A stretch of 38,412 nt of DNA from Spirochaetaceae bacterium (GTDB lineage: Bacteria > Spirochaetota > Spirochaetia > DSM-27196 > SLAA01), in the NCBI GenBank assembly GCA_003552185.1, contig PUOW01000008.1, positions 1 through 38,412 on the forward strand. The letters are read 5' to 3'. Position 1 is the first letter of the stretch, and each line of letters starts with the position of its first letter. Of the stretch, positions 1 through 9,436 are shown piece by piece. The notes beneath the pieces are model-generated. The model saw only the letters and a list, made by a program, of their open reading frames with translations, was not told where the DNA came from and ran no database searches. The position numbers were made by a program, and so were the translations under genes.

Positions 1-21
1 CGGACGAGGGGAGCTATTTGA

Positions 22-1047
22 ATGACCGAGGTACTGTCTCAGGACGAGATCGATCAGTTGCTGACCGCTATCTCATCGGGTGACGTAGAAACCGAGGAGA
101 TTACTCAACCCGCGGATCAGCGCAAGATCAAGATCTACGACTTCAAACGTCCCGACAAGTTCTCGAAGGAGCAGATCCGCACAGTCTCGATTATGCACGA
201 GACATTCGCGCGGCTCACCACTACCAGTTTGAGCGCGCAGCTGCGAAGCCTGGTTCAGGTGCATGTCGCATCGGTCGATCAGCTCACCTATGAAGAGTTC
301 ATTCGCTCGATCCCGAATCCCACAACGCTCGCGGTCATCAACATGGATCCTCTCAAGGGCTCCGCGATTCTCGAGATCGATCCGGCTATCACGTTTTCCA
401 TTATCGATCGACTATTCGGCGGCCAGGGTGAGGGAACCAAGGTCACCAGAGACCTAACCGATATCGAGGCATCGGTGATGGAGGGCATCATCGTGCGCGT
501 GCTCGGCAACATGCGCGAGGCCTGGAGCCAGGTTATCGATCTTCGCCCCCGGCTCGGCCAGATCGAGACCAATCCGCAGTTCGCCCAGATTGTGCCGCCC
601 ACCGAGATGGTAGTGCTCGTTACACTCGAAACCAAGGTGGGAGAGGTGGAGGGTATGATGAACTTCTGCATCCCCTACCTCACGATCGAGCCGATCATCT
701 CGAAGCTCTCGGCCCAGTACTGGTACTCATCGGTTCGCCGGGGCACCACTACCGAGAATCTCAATATTCTGCGAGAGCGGCTTTCCACCATCGCGGTTAC
801 GATGGTGGCCGAGATCGGGCAGCTCGATCTCACGGTACGCGAAGTGCTGTCGTTGCGCCCGGGAGACGTCATTCGGTTGCAGAACACGCGCACCACCGAC
901 CCGATGAGGCTTACGATCGGAAATCGACCGAAGTTTCTCTGCAAGCCCGGCCAGATCGGCAAGAAGCTCGCCGTGCAGATTACCGAAAAGCTTGAAGACA
1001 TCGAGCAAGAAGACTTTGAAGAGTTGGCCGCCGAGGAAGGAGAATAG
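22..1047 (+). CDS. fliM: Flagellar motor switch protein FliM
   Basis: N-terminal LSQDEIDQLL (CheY-binding type motif), FliM core, C-terminal SpoA-like domain; upstream GAGGGGAG Shine-Dalgarno; first gene of canonical fliM-fliY-fliO-P-Q-R order. Confidence 0.97.
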   Translation: MTEVLSQDEIDQLLTAISSGDVETEEITQPADQRKIKIYDFKRPDKFSKEQIRTVSIMHETFARLTTTSLSAQLRSLVQVHVASVDQLTYEEFIRSIPNPTTLAVINMDPLKGSAILEIDPAITFSIIDRLFGGQGEGTKVTRDLTDIEASVMEGIIVRVLGNMREAWSQVIDLRPRLGQIETNPQFAQIVPPTEMVVLVTLETKVGEVEGMMNFCIPYLTIEPIISKLSAQYWYSSVRRGTTTENLNILRERLSTIAVTMVAEIGQLDLTVREVLSLRPGDVIRLQNTRTTDPMRLTIGNRPKFLCKPGQIGKKLAVQITEKLEDIEQEDFEELAAEEGE

Positions 1048-1049
1048 GC

Positions 1050-2171
1050 ATGAGCGATGGTTCGCTATCCCAAGACGAAATTGATGCGTTACTGCAAGGC
1101 TCCACAGGGATGGACCTCGGCGGGTCGTCGGCTCCCGGAGGCGCCGGCGGCGGCGAGCCGTCGCCCGACGATCTTCAGGCCTTCGGCGCGCTGCTGAAGG
1201 GCACGGTCGAGAGTCAGCAATCGAATCTCTCGATGCTCACGAGCGCGCAGGTCTCGATGACCGGGCCCGAGCTCGAGATGAGCGACCCATCCTCGCTCGC
1301 GGCCTCGATCGGCGACCCGGTCGTACAGCTGCACCTCAATTTCTCGGAGGGCGTCGACGGTGCGCATCGCTACCTCATGTCCTCCGATGCGGCGGTACGC
1401 ATCGCCGGCGCGATGATGGGACAGGACGACATTGAGCTCGACGACGCGGCGTTGAACGCGTTGCAGGAGGCGTTTTCCCAGCTGAACGGGCCGGTTCTGA
1501 CCGCGCTCGGAGAGAAAGCCGACAAAAGCATCATGACCGAGCCACCAACCGGCGAGTCGGTCGGCGTGAGCGAGGTTACCGGAGCGGGCGAGCGCTTCGC
1601 GGCTGCGCGATACAGCGTTACGATCGGTTCCGACGTCCCGGCCGAGATCTACGAGCTGTTCGACCCCGGAGTGATCCCGCAGATCCTCGGGGGCTCGAGC
1701 GCCGCACAGCAGGCCGCTCCGCAACAAGCCCAGCAACCGCAACAGGCGGGCGCCGCAGGCGGATTTGGTCAGGCCGGCTTTGGCCGGCAAGCGGGGTTCG
1801 GTCAAGGGGGCGGGTTCGGCGGCGGTCAACAAGCGGCCGGGTTCGGCGGTGGGCCGAGCGTGCAGTCGGTACAGTTTCCGGATCTCCAGCAGTCCGACGG
1901 GCCGAGCGAGCAAGGAAATATCGGGCTCTTGATGGACGTCTACATGGAGATGACGGTTGAGCTCGGCCGAACCAAGAAACTCATTCGAGAGATTCTCGGC
2001 ATGGGAGAAGGTACGATCATCGAGCTCGATAAGCTTGCCGGAGAGCCGGTAGATATATTGGTAAATCACAAACTGATCGCGAAGGGCGAGGTTGTGGTTA
2101 TCGACGAAAACTTCGGCGTTCGCGTCACCGAGATTGTCTCACCGATGGAGCGTGTGAGCAATATGACATAG
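1050..2171 (+). CDS. fliY: Flagellar motor switch protein FliY/FliN (CheC-like N-terminus, low-complexity Q/G/F linker, C-terminal FliN SpoA domain)
   Basis: LSQDEIDALLQG N-terminus; C-term LLMDVYMEMTVELGRTKKLIREILGMGEGTIIELDKLAGEPVDILVNHKLIAKGEVVVIDENFGVRVTEI typical of FliN; follows fliM. Confidence 0.95.
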   Translation: MSDGSLSQDEIDALLQGSTGMDLGGSSAPGGAGGGEPSPDDLQAFGALLKGTVESQQSNLSMLTSAQVSMTGPELEMSDPSSLAASIGDPVVQLHLNFSEGVDGAHRYLMSSDAAVRIAGAMMGQDDIELDDAALNALQEAFSQLNGPVLTALGEKADKSIMTEPPTGESVGVSEVTGAGERFAAARYSVTIGSDVPAEIYELFDPGVIPQILGGSSAAQQAAPQQAQQPQQAGAAGGFGQAGFGRQAGFGQGGGFGGGQQAAGFGGGPSVQSVQFPDLQQSDGPSEQGNIGLLMDVYMEMTVELGRTKKLIREILGMGEGTIIELDKLAGEPVDILVNHKLIAKGEVVVIDENFGVRVTEIVSPMERVSNMT

Positions 2172-2214
2172 CCTTTGCACCCGAGCCTTCGTGGCGTAAG
2201 CGCGTGAGCGCCGA

Positions 2215-2997
2215 TTGACAACCACTACGTTTCAGTTTAACGGGAGGGGAGAACTGAAATACTTACTCATCTTAACCGGGCTTCTGCTGGTGCTTGCCAC
2301 CCCTGCGGCCGCGGAAACTCAAACCGCACAGAACGAATCTCCGAGCGAGTTCGGCCTCGACGACGATGCCGTTCAGACCGACCCCGAGACCTCGGACGAG
2401 GCGGGGCGCGCGCCGGACGAGTCTCAGCTCCTGTTCGATGATCCCGAGGAAGGCGACGTTGAAGGTGACCCTCAACTCGGCGAGGGCATCGGTGCGTTCG
2501 GGATCTGGGACTTGGTGCGCATGGTGGTGGTTCTCGCGCTGGTGATCGGTGCGGTGTACGGTGTGTTCTTTCTGCTCCGGCGTACGGCCGGAGGCCGTTT
2601 CCGTAATACCGAGTTGATCAGGCTGCTCGGCTCGCAAACGCTCCCGGGCAATCGCGCGCTGCATCTCGTTCAGGTCGGCTCACAGCTGTTTCTCGTGGGC
2701 TCGGCCGACTCGGCGGTGAACCTTGTTTCCGAGATCACCGACAAGGAGACGATCGACGAGATTCGCTTGAGCGCCGGGAGCGCCGGGAGCGCCGAGGAGC
2801 AGACCGAGTCTCGCGGATTCTCGGACCTGATCTCGGCCGGGATTCGATCCGCCGGGCGTGGCGGGTCGCCGAACGGCGGCGCCGAGGCGGCCGAAGGCTT
2901 TGCCGGCACCGGCGAGCCGCATACGGGCTCGGAAGAGGTCATGAATCCGGTGGAGTTCATAACTCGGCAGCGCGAGCGGCTGCGCAAGCTGCGCTGA
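2215..2997 (+). CDS. fliO: Flagellar biosynthesis protein FliO/FliZ family
   Basis: Single TM after a signal-like N-terminus followed by RLLGSQTLPGNRALHLVQVGSQLFLVGSADSAVNLVSEI (FliO-like); position between fliN and fliP. Start uncertain: TTG at 2215 (poor SD) or non-standard CTG at 2254 with a good SD. Confidence 0.85.
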   Translation: MTTTTFQFNGRGELKYLLILTGLLLVLATPAAAETQTAQNESPSEFGLDDDAVQTDPETSDEAGRAPDESQLLFDDPEEGDVEGDPQLGEGIGAFGIWDLVRMVVVLALVIGAVYGVFFLLRRTAGGRFRNTELIRLLGSQTLPGNRALHLVQVGSQLFLVGSADSAVNLVSEITDKETIDEIRLSAGSAGSAEEQTESRGFSDLISAGIRSAGRGGSPNGGAEAAEGFAGTGEPHTGSEEVMNPVEFITRQRERLRKLR

Positions 2998-3014
2998 GCA
3001 TACGGAGGCGAATC

Positions 3015-3806
3015 ATGACCAAACGTGTCGTCTATGCGTTCCTGTGTGTGGTGTTGCTACTGCTGCTCTTCCCGGCCGAGTCGGCGCCGGCGCAGGAAGC
3101 CCCCGGGGAGGAAGCGCTACAAATCCCGTTTATGGATCTCAGTATTCGCGAGCCTCAAAGCGAACAGGAGGTGGCGTTCTCGCTGCAACTGTTGTTGATT
3201 CTGGCGGTTCTCAGCCTTGCTCCGTCGATCATCATATTGATGACGTCGTTTCTGCGCATCGCGATCGTGCTCGATTTCGTCAAGCGCGCGCTGAGTCTGC
3301 AGCAGGTACCGCCGAATCAGGTGCTGATGGGAATCGCGTTGTTTCTCACGATGTTCATCATGTGGCCGACTCTGAACCAGATCTACGAGGACGCCTACCG
3401 GCCGTTTTCCGACGGAGAGATTGGGCTCGAGGAGGCGTACGCCGGCTTTGAGCAGCCGATGCGGCTGTTCATGTACCGCCAGATGCAGGGCAATCCCGAG
3501 AGCGTGCGGTTGTTCATGCGCATGAGCGAGCTGCCGCGACCGGCGAACCTCTCGGAGGTTCCGACGCGGGTGCTGATTCCGGCGTTCATACTGCACGAGC
3601 TTACGGTTGCGTTTAAGATCGGGATTCTGCTGTTTCTGCCGTTTATTATCATCGACCTCGTGGTTGCATCAACGCTCATGTCGATGGGTATGATCATGCT
3701 TCCGCCGGTCATGATCTCGCTGCCGTTTAAATTGATTCTGTTCGTCCTGGTGGACGGGTGGGGCCTCATCACCCGCCAGTTGGTCGCGAGCTTTGGAGGC
3801 TTGTAA
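3015..3806 (+). CDS. fliP: Flagellar export apparatus protein FliP
   Basis: FliP hallmark LLLILAVLSLAPSIIILMTSFLRIAIVLDFVKRALSLQQVPPNQVLMGIALFLTMFIM; signal peptide. Confidence 0.97.
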   Translation: MTKRVVYAFLCVVLLLLLFPAESAPAQEAPGEEALQIPFMDLSIREPQSEQEVAFSLQLLLILAVLSLAPSIIILMTSFLRIAIVLDFVKRALSLQQVPPNQVLMGIALFLTMFIMWPTLNQIYEDAYRPFSDGEIGLEEAYAGFEQPMRLFMYRQMQGNPESVRLFMRMSELPRPANLSEVPTRVLIPAFILHELTVAFKIGILLFLPFIIIDLVVASTLMSMGMIMLPPVMISLPFKLILFVLVDGWGLITRQLVASFGGL

Positions 3807-4075
3807 TGGATTTTGGATTTGCGATGAACGTGATTCGCACCGGCGTGTTCTATGTGTTGATCATTGCGTCACCGATTCTGCTTATCGGTATGGGCGTGGG
3901 GTTGATCATCTCGATCTTCCAGGCGACAACCTCGATACAGGAACAGACGCTTACCTTCGTTCCTAAGATCGCGGCGGTTCTGCTTTCGTTCATGTTCTTT
4001 GGTCCGTGGATGTTTCGATTGCTGATTCAGTTCACGATCAACCTACTGAATCAGATCCCGATGGTTGTGCGGTAG
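3806..4075 (+). CDS. fliQ: Flagellar export apparatus protein FliQ
   Basis: 89 aa, two TM, FQATTSIQEQTLTFVPKI motif; ATG overlaps fliP stop (TAATG). ORF track start at 3758 is too far upstream. Confidence 0.96.
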   Translation: MDFGFAMNVIRTGVFYVLIIASPILLIGMGVGLIISIFQATTSIQEQTLTFVPKIAAVLLSFMFFGPWMFRLLIQFTINLLNQIPMVVR

Positions 4076-4084
4076 GAGCGTCAT

Positions 4085-4891
4085 ATGCCGACCGAGCTCA
4101 TGACCGACCAGCTGGTGCTCAACGCGCAGGTGTTCTTTCTCGTGTTCGCTCGCGTGCTCGCGTTGACGCAGGTGGCACCGGTCGTGTCCTCGGAAAGCAT
4201 TCCGTTTGTTGGGCGCACCGCGCTGGCGTTCATGGCGGCGATTACGGTGTTCCCGTGGGTGCTGGAGGCCGGGTACGCGATCCCGGATACACTTGGCGCG
4301 TACGTCATGTTGCTGATCGGGGAGGCGATGATCGGCGTGTTAGTGGGGTTCTACGTTACGGTGCTGTACTCCGCTTTTCTGGTCTCGGGGCAGTTTTTCT
4401 CGTTGCAGCTCGGCTTCGCCGCCTCACAGGTTATGGATCCGCTCTCACAGGTACAGATCCCGGTTATGGGGCAGTTTCTGAATCTCGTCGCGATGCTGAT
4501 TTTCGTTACCACGCTCGGTTTTCAGCGATTGTTTCTCACCGGGGTGTACGGCTCGTTTCGTGCCTTGCGCGCGATCGATCTCGTGCTACAACGCGAAGAC
4601 ATCGTGATTATGGTGGCGACGAGCCTGTCGCGCATGTTCGAGTACGCCTTGATGCTGGCGTTTCCAATACTGGGTACCATGATCTTGATTCAGGTAACGA
4701 TGGGACTGCTCGCGAAATCGGCGCCGCAGATGAACCTCTTGATGCTCGGCTTTCCGGCATCAATTCTGGTGGCGTTCTCGATCTTGGTTGTTGCGGCTCC
4801 GATGCTGATGACGCAGTTCGACCGCATCCTCGATATGAGCTTCGAGGAATTGATCCGGATGTTCACGCTGTTGCGGGGGAGTAGCGCATGA
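4085..4891 (+). CDS. fliR: Flagellar export apparatus protein FliR
   Basis: Polytopic, FliR-like sequence (PVVSSESIPFVGRTALAF; GQFFSLQLGFAASQVMDPLSQVQIPVMGQF); position after fliQ. Confidence 0.95.
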   Translation: MPTELMTDQLVLNAQVFFLVFARVLALTQVAPVVSSESIPFVGRTALAFMAAITVFPWVLEAGYAIPDTLGAYVMLLIGEAMIGVLVGFYVTVLYSAFLVSGQFFSLQLGFAASQVMDPLSQVQIPVMGQFLNLVAMLIFVTTLGFQRLFLTGVYGSFRALRAIDLVLQREDIVIMVATSLSRMFEYALMLAFPILGTMILIQVTMGLLAKSAPQMNLLMLGFPASILVAFSILVVAAPMLMTQFDRILDMSFEELIRMFTLLRGSSA

Positions 4892-6096
4892 TCGCCGGAC
4901 TCGAGCGCACACCTGCGCTCGCTTACGATCTGGAGCTCGATCTCGAGTACGATCGGCGGGCCGGGCTCGAGCGTCGGCGGTTTCTGTACGAACTCGACGC
5001 GGTGCACCTACACTGGTTTGCCGCCGAGGATGAAGGCCGCACCGAGGAGCCGACCGAGCACAAGATCCGCAAGGCGCGGGAAGAAGAAGGCAAGGTCGCG
5101 AAATCGCAGGACGTCTCGGCGGCGATTATTCTGCTGTTCTGTGCGGTGACGCTCGCGCTCCTTTCGGGTTATCTCTTTCAAGTCTTTCAGGATATGGTGC
5201 GCTATTTTCTCTCGCGCTCCACCGAGATCGACGTCACCCATGATCATACGCTGCTCGCGACCTTTTACAGCTTTTTCCTACGCCTGACCCTGCCGGTGGC
5301 GTCGGTAGCGTTTGTCTCGGCGGTACTCGGTAACCTTATTCAGGTCGGGTTTCTGTTCACGACAAAACCGATTACGCCCGACCCCAAGAAGATCGTGCCG
5401 AACTTCGCGCGCTTCGTGCAGAAGTCGTTCCTCTCACCGGAGGCGATTTTCAACCTTGCGAAAGCGATCGGTAAGGTCGTCGTGATTGCGGCCTTGGCGT
5501 TCACAAATATCCGCAGCGAGATCGGGCGCATCGTTAACCTCGCCACTCCCAATATCGCGCAGTCGTTCGGGCTGATCGCGTGGGTCGCGTTCCGTATTCT
5601 GGTTCAGGCCGCGATCATTCTGCTGTTTCTGTCGCTGTTCGATTATCTCTTTCAACGCCGTCAGCATCGCGAACAGTTGAAGATGACAAAGCAAGAAGTC
5701 AAGGAAGAGCGCAAGACATACGAAGGCGACCCAATGGTGAAAGGGCGTATGAAGCAGCGTATGCAGGAGATGCTTTCGCGCAACATGGTTCGTAAGGTCC
5801 CGGAAGCGGATGTGGTGATCACCAACCCGACGCACTACGCGGTGGCGCTCGAGTACCAACGCGACCGGATGCAGGCGCCGATGGTGACGGCCAAGGGCCA
5901 GGACGCGGTCGCCGAGCGGATGAAAGCGCTTGCGGATGAAAGCGGCGTTCCAATTATCGAGAACAAGCCTCTTGCGCGCGCGCTGTACGCCGAGGTGGAG
6001 ATCGGCGAGATCATTCCGGAACGGTTCTATGAGGCGGTCGTAATGGTGCTGAAGCAGGTCTACCAGATGGACAAAGCCCGCGCGCGAATGTGGTAG
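4888..6096 (+). CDS. flhB: Flagellar export switch protein FlhB with N-terminal extension
   Basis: GRTEEPTEHKIRKAREEEGKVAKSQDV, NPTH autocleavage site (VVITNPTHYAVALEY); ATGA overlap with fliR. Confidence 0.97.
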   Translation: MIAGLERTPALAYDLELDLEYDRRAGLERRRFLYELDAVHLHWFAAEDEGRTEEPTEHKIRKAREEEGKVAKSQDVSAAIILLFCAVTLALLSGYLFQVFQDMVRYFLSRSTEIDVTHDHTLLATFYSFFLRLTLPVASVAFVSAVLGNLIQVGFLFTTKPITPDPKKIVPNFARFVQKSFLSPEAIFNLAKAIGKVVVIAALAFTNIRSEIGRIVNLATPNIAQSFGLIAWVAFRILVQAAIILLFLSLFDYLFQRRQHREQLKMTKQEVKEERKTYEGDPMVKGRMKQRMQEMLSRNMVRKVPEADVVITNPTHYAVALEYQRDRMQAPMVTAKGQDAVAERMKALADESGVPIIENKPLARALYAEVEIGEIIPERFYEAVVMVLKQVYQMDKARARMW

Positions 6097-6128
6097 TCGG
6101 AGAACAGGGGTAGAAAACGGGGGGTCCA

Positions 6129-8219
6129 ATGGCCGATACACAACAACAAACGCTCTCGGGCATGTTTCTCAGTCAGCGGACCGATGTCCTGGTCGCGATC
6201 GGCGTAATCGTGGTCGTGATGATGCTGATCATCCCACTCCCAACGGTGCTGCTCGACAGCCTGATGGCCTTGAATTTGGTATTCAGCCTGCTCACGATCC
6301 TGATTGTGCTGTATACCAAAAGCGCACTCGAGTTCTCGGTTTTTCCAACCATTTTGCTCGTGGTGACGGTGTACGGGTTGGCGCTAAACGTGAGCTCCAC
6401 GCGCCTAATCCTGTCGCTCGGCGCGCAGTTCGACGGGCGCATCGTTCAGGCCTTCGGCGATTTCGTCGTGGGAACTGCCGGTGCCGAGGGCCTCGTGATC
6501 GGGCTCATAATCTTCACCATTATCGTGGCGGTGCAGTTCATCGTCATTACCAAGGGCGCGACGCGTGTCGCCGAGGTTGCGGCGCGGTTCACGCTCGACG
6601 CCTTGCCCGGTAAGCAGATGGCGATCGAGGCCGAGTACAACTCCGGCGTTCTTAGCGAGGAAGAGGCCGCTAAGAAGAAACTGGAGCTCGAAAAAGAGGT
6701 CGATTTCTACGGCGCGATGGACGGTGCCTCGAAGTTTGTGTCCGGGAACGTCAAGGTCGGAATTCTCATAACGGTTGTGAACATCATCGGCGGCTTGGTG
6801 GTCGGGATGACGATACACGGCGAACCGTTTGGCCAGGCACTCTCCACCTACGTGCAGCTCGCGATCGGTGACGGTTTGGTAACGCAGTTTCCGGCGCTGC
6901 TGATCTCTACCTCAACCGGCTTGATCGTGACTCGGGCCATCTCGGACGCCACCTTCGGCGAGGACATGACCGAACAGTTCTCGAGACAGTCGCGCGTGTA
7001 CTGGATCGCTGCGGCGTTCTTGGCGGTGCTCGCGGTGCTGCCGGGGTTCCCGTGGTATGTGCTGCTTCCGATGGCCGGTTTGTCGGCAGCTCTGGCGTAT
7101 CGACTTACGCGGCGCGATCAGGCCGCGGCCACACAGGCGGCGAAGCCCAAGGCCGAGGCAAAGGCGCAAGAAGCACCGGCCGAGATCTCGCCGGTTGCGC
7201 CGCTCGACCCGATCAGCCTCGAGCTCGGCTACGGCCTGATACCGCTCGTCGACAAGGACAAGGGCGCCGAACTGCTCGACCGGGTGACGCGCATCCGTCG
7301 CGAGACCGCGCTCGAGCTCGGGCTCGCGGTGCCTCGCATTCGCATTATCGACAACATGCGACTCGAGCCGTCGCAGTACTGTTTTAAGATACGCGGCGTG
7401 GAGGTTGGGCGTGGTACGATCCGCATGGGCCATTATCTCGCGATTAACCCGGGATCGGTACGCGAAGAGGTAGAGGGCGAAGCGACGCGCGACCCCGCGT
7501 TCGGACTGCCGGCGCTCTGGATAACCGAAGAACGGCGCGAGGCGGCCGAGCGCGCCGGGTACACCGTGGTTGATCCGCCCTCGATCATCGCAACGCATCT
7601 CACCGAGCTCATCAAGCGCCACGCGGCCGAGATACTCGGTCGTCAGGAGGTGCGGGCGATCCTCGACGCGCTCAAGCGCGACTACCCGGCGGTGGTGGAC
7701 GAGGTACAGTCGGTGCTCGGCGTCGGAGAGGTACAGAAGGTGTTGCAGGGCTTGCTGCGCGAACAAGTCTCGATCCGCAACGTCGTGACCATATTGGAAA
7801 CGCTCGCCGATTATGCTACCATCACCAAGGACGTCGCGTTCTTGATTGAAAAAGTTCGCCAGTCTTTGAAACGACAGATCTGCCTGCAGTACGCCGACGA
7901 CGACAAGACGCTCAGAGTCTTGACGATCGAGCCTTCCTTAGAGCAAGCGATCATCGAGTCGCGGGTAGAGACCGCCGGCGGAGTAACTCCGGCGCTCAAA
8001 CCCGAGCTACACCGCGCGTGGATAACATCCGCGCGCAACAAGGTTCGGGCGGTGCAGGAACAAGGGTACATGCCGATCGTGCTGTGCTCCGAAACGGCAC
8101 GGCCGCTCGTAAAAAGCAGCACCGCGCGGGAGCTTCCCGATTTGGTAGTTCTGTCGGTACAGGAAATTCTTCCCGAGATTCGGGTCGATAGCCTCGGTGA
8201 GATTCGAGTCGAAGAGTGA
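6129..8219 (+). CDS. flhA: Flagellar export apparatus protein FlhA
   Basis: Long polytopic N-term plus cytoplasmic domain; PGKQMAIEAEYNSGVLSEEEA, YGAMDGASKFVSGNVKVGILITVVNIIGG. Confidence 0.98.
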   Translation: MADTQQQTLSGMFLSQRTDVLVAIGVIVVVMMLIIPLPTVLLDSLMALNLVFSLLTILIVLYTKSALEFSVFPTILLVVTVYGLALNVSSTRLILSLGAQFDGRIVQAFGDFVVGTAGAEGLVIGLIIFTIIVAVQFIVITKGATRVAEVAARFTLDALPGKQMAIEAEYNSGVLSEEEAAKKKLELEKEVDFYGAMDGASKFVSGNVKVGILITVVNIIGGLVVGMTIHGEPFGQALSTYVQLAIGDGLVTQFPALLISTSTGLIVTRAISDATFGEDMTEQFSRQSRVYWIAAAFLAVLAVLPGFPWYVLLPMAGLSAALAYRLTRRDQAAATQAAKPKAEAKAQEAPAEISPVAPLDPISLELGYGLIPLVDKDKGAELLDRVTRIRRETALELGLAVPRIRIIDNMRLEPSQYCFKIRGVEVGRGTIRMGHYLAINPGSVREEVEGEATRDPAFGLPALWITEERREAAERAGYTVVDPPSIIATHLTELIKRHAAEILGRQEVRAILDALKRDYPAVVDEVQSVLGVGEVQKVLQGLLREQVSIRNVVTILETLADYATITKDVAFLIEKVRQSLKRQICLQYADDDKTLRVLTIEPSLEQAIIESRVETAGGVTPALKPELHRAWITSARNKVRAVQEQGYMPIVLCSETARPLVKSSTARELPDLVVLSVQEILPEIRVDSLGEIRVEE

Positions 8220-8227
8220 GGGGAGTT

Positions 8228-9436
8228 ATGCAGTACTTTATCGAGCAGGCATCAACGCATCGTGAGGCGGAAGCCAAGGTTCGGCAGAAGTACGGTGACC
8301 GAGCTCGCATCATGAGCCACAAGACTGTGCGCATGGGCGGCTTTCTGGGTTTGTTCTCGCGCGAAGGCGTGGAGGTGACAGGCTACTTCTCGGATGAGCC
8401 GGTTCGCCGCGAGCCTCCGAAGCGCAGCGTTGATGTTGAGGAAGAGAAGAAAAAGATCCTCGGGACGGTCAAGAACGACAAAACCATCGAGACGGTGCTC
8501 AAAGAACTGCAGGAGCTGCGCGAGACGCTCGCCGGCGAGGATCGCGCGGCTCGTGCTGCGCCCCCGGTGCAGCAAAACCATCCCACTATCGAGCGGATTA
8601 TCGAGCTTCTGCGGCATAACGAGTTCGTTCCCGAGTATATCGATGCGATGGTCGCGCGCGTGCGGAACGAGTTTTCGTTCGAGCAGCTCGAGGATTTCGA
8701 GCTGGTGGAGCGACAGGTCGTGCGCTGGATCGGCGATTCCATCACTTTGCTGCCGTTCGATACCAAACACAAGCCCAAGATCATGGTGCTCGTGGGGCCA
8801 ACCGGGGTCGGTAAAACTACCAGCATCGCCAAGCTCGCCGCGATCTACGGCATTCAAGGCGTGAACGGCATCATAAGCGACGTACGCGTCATTACTATAG
8901 ACAACTACCGCATCGGAGCGAAAGAGCAGATCGAGACCTACGGCCACATCATGAACATCCCGGTCACCTGCGTCGAGACCTTCGATGAGCTGCGCAAGCA
9001 GGTAGCGTTATATCGTGATGTCGATGTAATCTTCATCGATACCGTCGGGAAGAGCCCGCGAGATTTTGCCAACCTCGGGAAGATGAACTCGTTGCTCCAG
9101 GGATGTGGCGGGGCCGGTGAGGTACACTTGGCGTTGAGCGCAACCACCAAAACGAGCGACCTGCAGCAGATCGTGCGCCAGTTCGAGTCGTTCGGAACGG
9201 CGGCTGCGGTTATAACCAAACTCGATGAAACAACCAGGGTTGGGAATGTGATCAGCGTTCTCCATCAAAACCGTAAACCGATCTCATTTATTACCGATGG
9301 TCAAGGTGTACCCCAGGATATTGAACCGGCCTCGATTCCGAGGCTGCTGATCAATCTCGAGGGGTTTACCGTGGATCGCGAAGATATCGAGCAGCGATTT
9401 GCGGAATCACGAGCGACGGAGAACCAAAGTGGCTGA
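8228..9436 (+). CDS. flhF: SRP-like GTPase FlhF
   Basis: GPTGVGKTTSIAKLAAIYG P-loop, DTVGKSPRD, TKLDETTRVGN; ATG at 8228 has SD GAGGGGAG (ORF track GTG at 8216 less likely). Confidence 0.95.
   Translation: MQYFIEQASTHREAEAKVRQKYGDRARIMSHKTVRMGGFLGLFSREGVEVTGYFSDEPVRREPPKRSVDVEEEKKKILGTVKNDKTIETVLKELQELRETLAGEDRAARAAPPVQQNHPTIERIIELLRHNEFVPEYIDAMVARVRNEFSFEQLEDFELVERQVVRWIGDSITLLPFDTKHKPKIMVLVGPTGVGKTTSIAKLAAIYGIQGVNGIISDVRVITIDNYRIGAKEQIETYGHIMNIPVTCVETFDELRKQVALYRDVDVIFIDTVGKSPRDFANLGKMNSLLQGCGGAGEVHLALSATTKTSDLQQIVRQFESFGTAAAVITKLDETTRVGNVISVLHQNRKPISFITDGQGVPQDIEPASIPRLLINLEGFTVDREDIEQRFAESRATENQSG

Noticed and set aside
1089-2069. 326-aa minus-strand ORF antisense to fliY
   Set aside because: Antisense shadow ORF from high GC and codon bias; composition not protein-like and the plus strand encodes a clear FliY/FliN
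4006-4884. 292-aa plus ORF overlapping fliQ/fliR
   Set aside because: Out-of-frame shadow of fliR; R/G/D-rich with no domain signal
6912-7766. 284-aa minus ORF antisense to flhA
   Set aside because: Shadow ORF opposite unambiguous flhA
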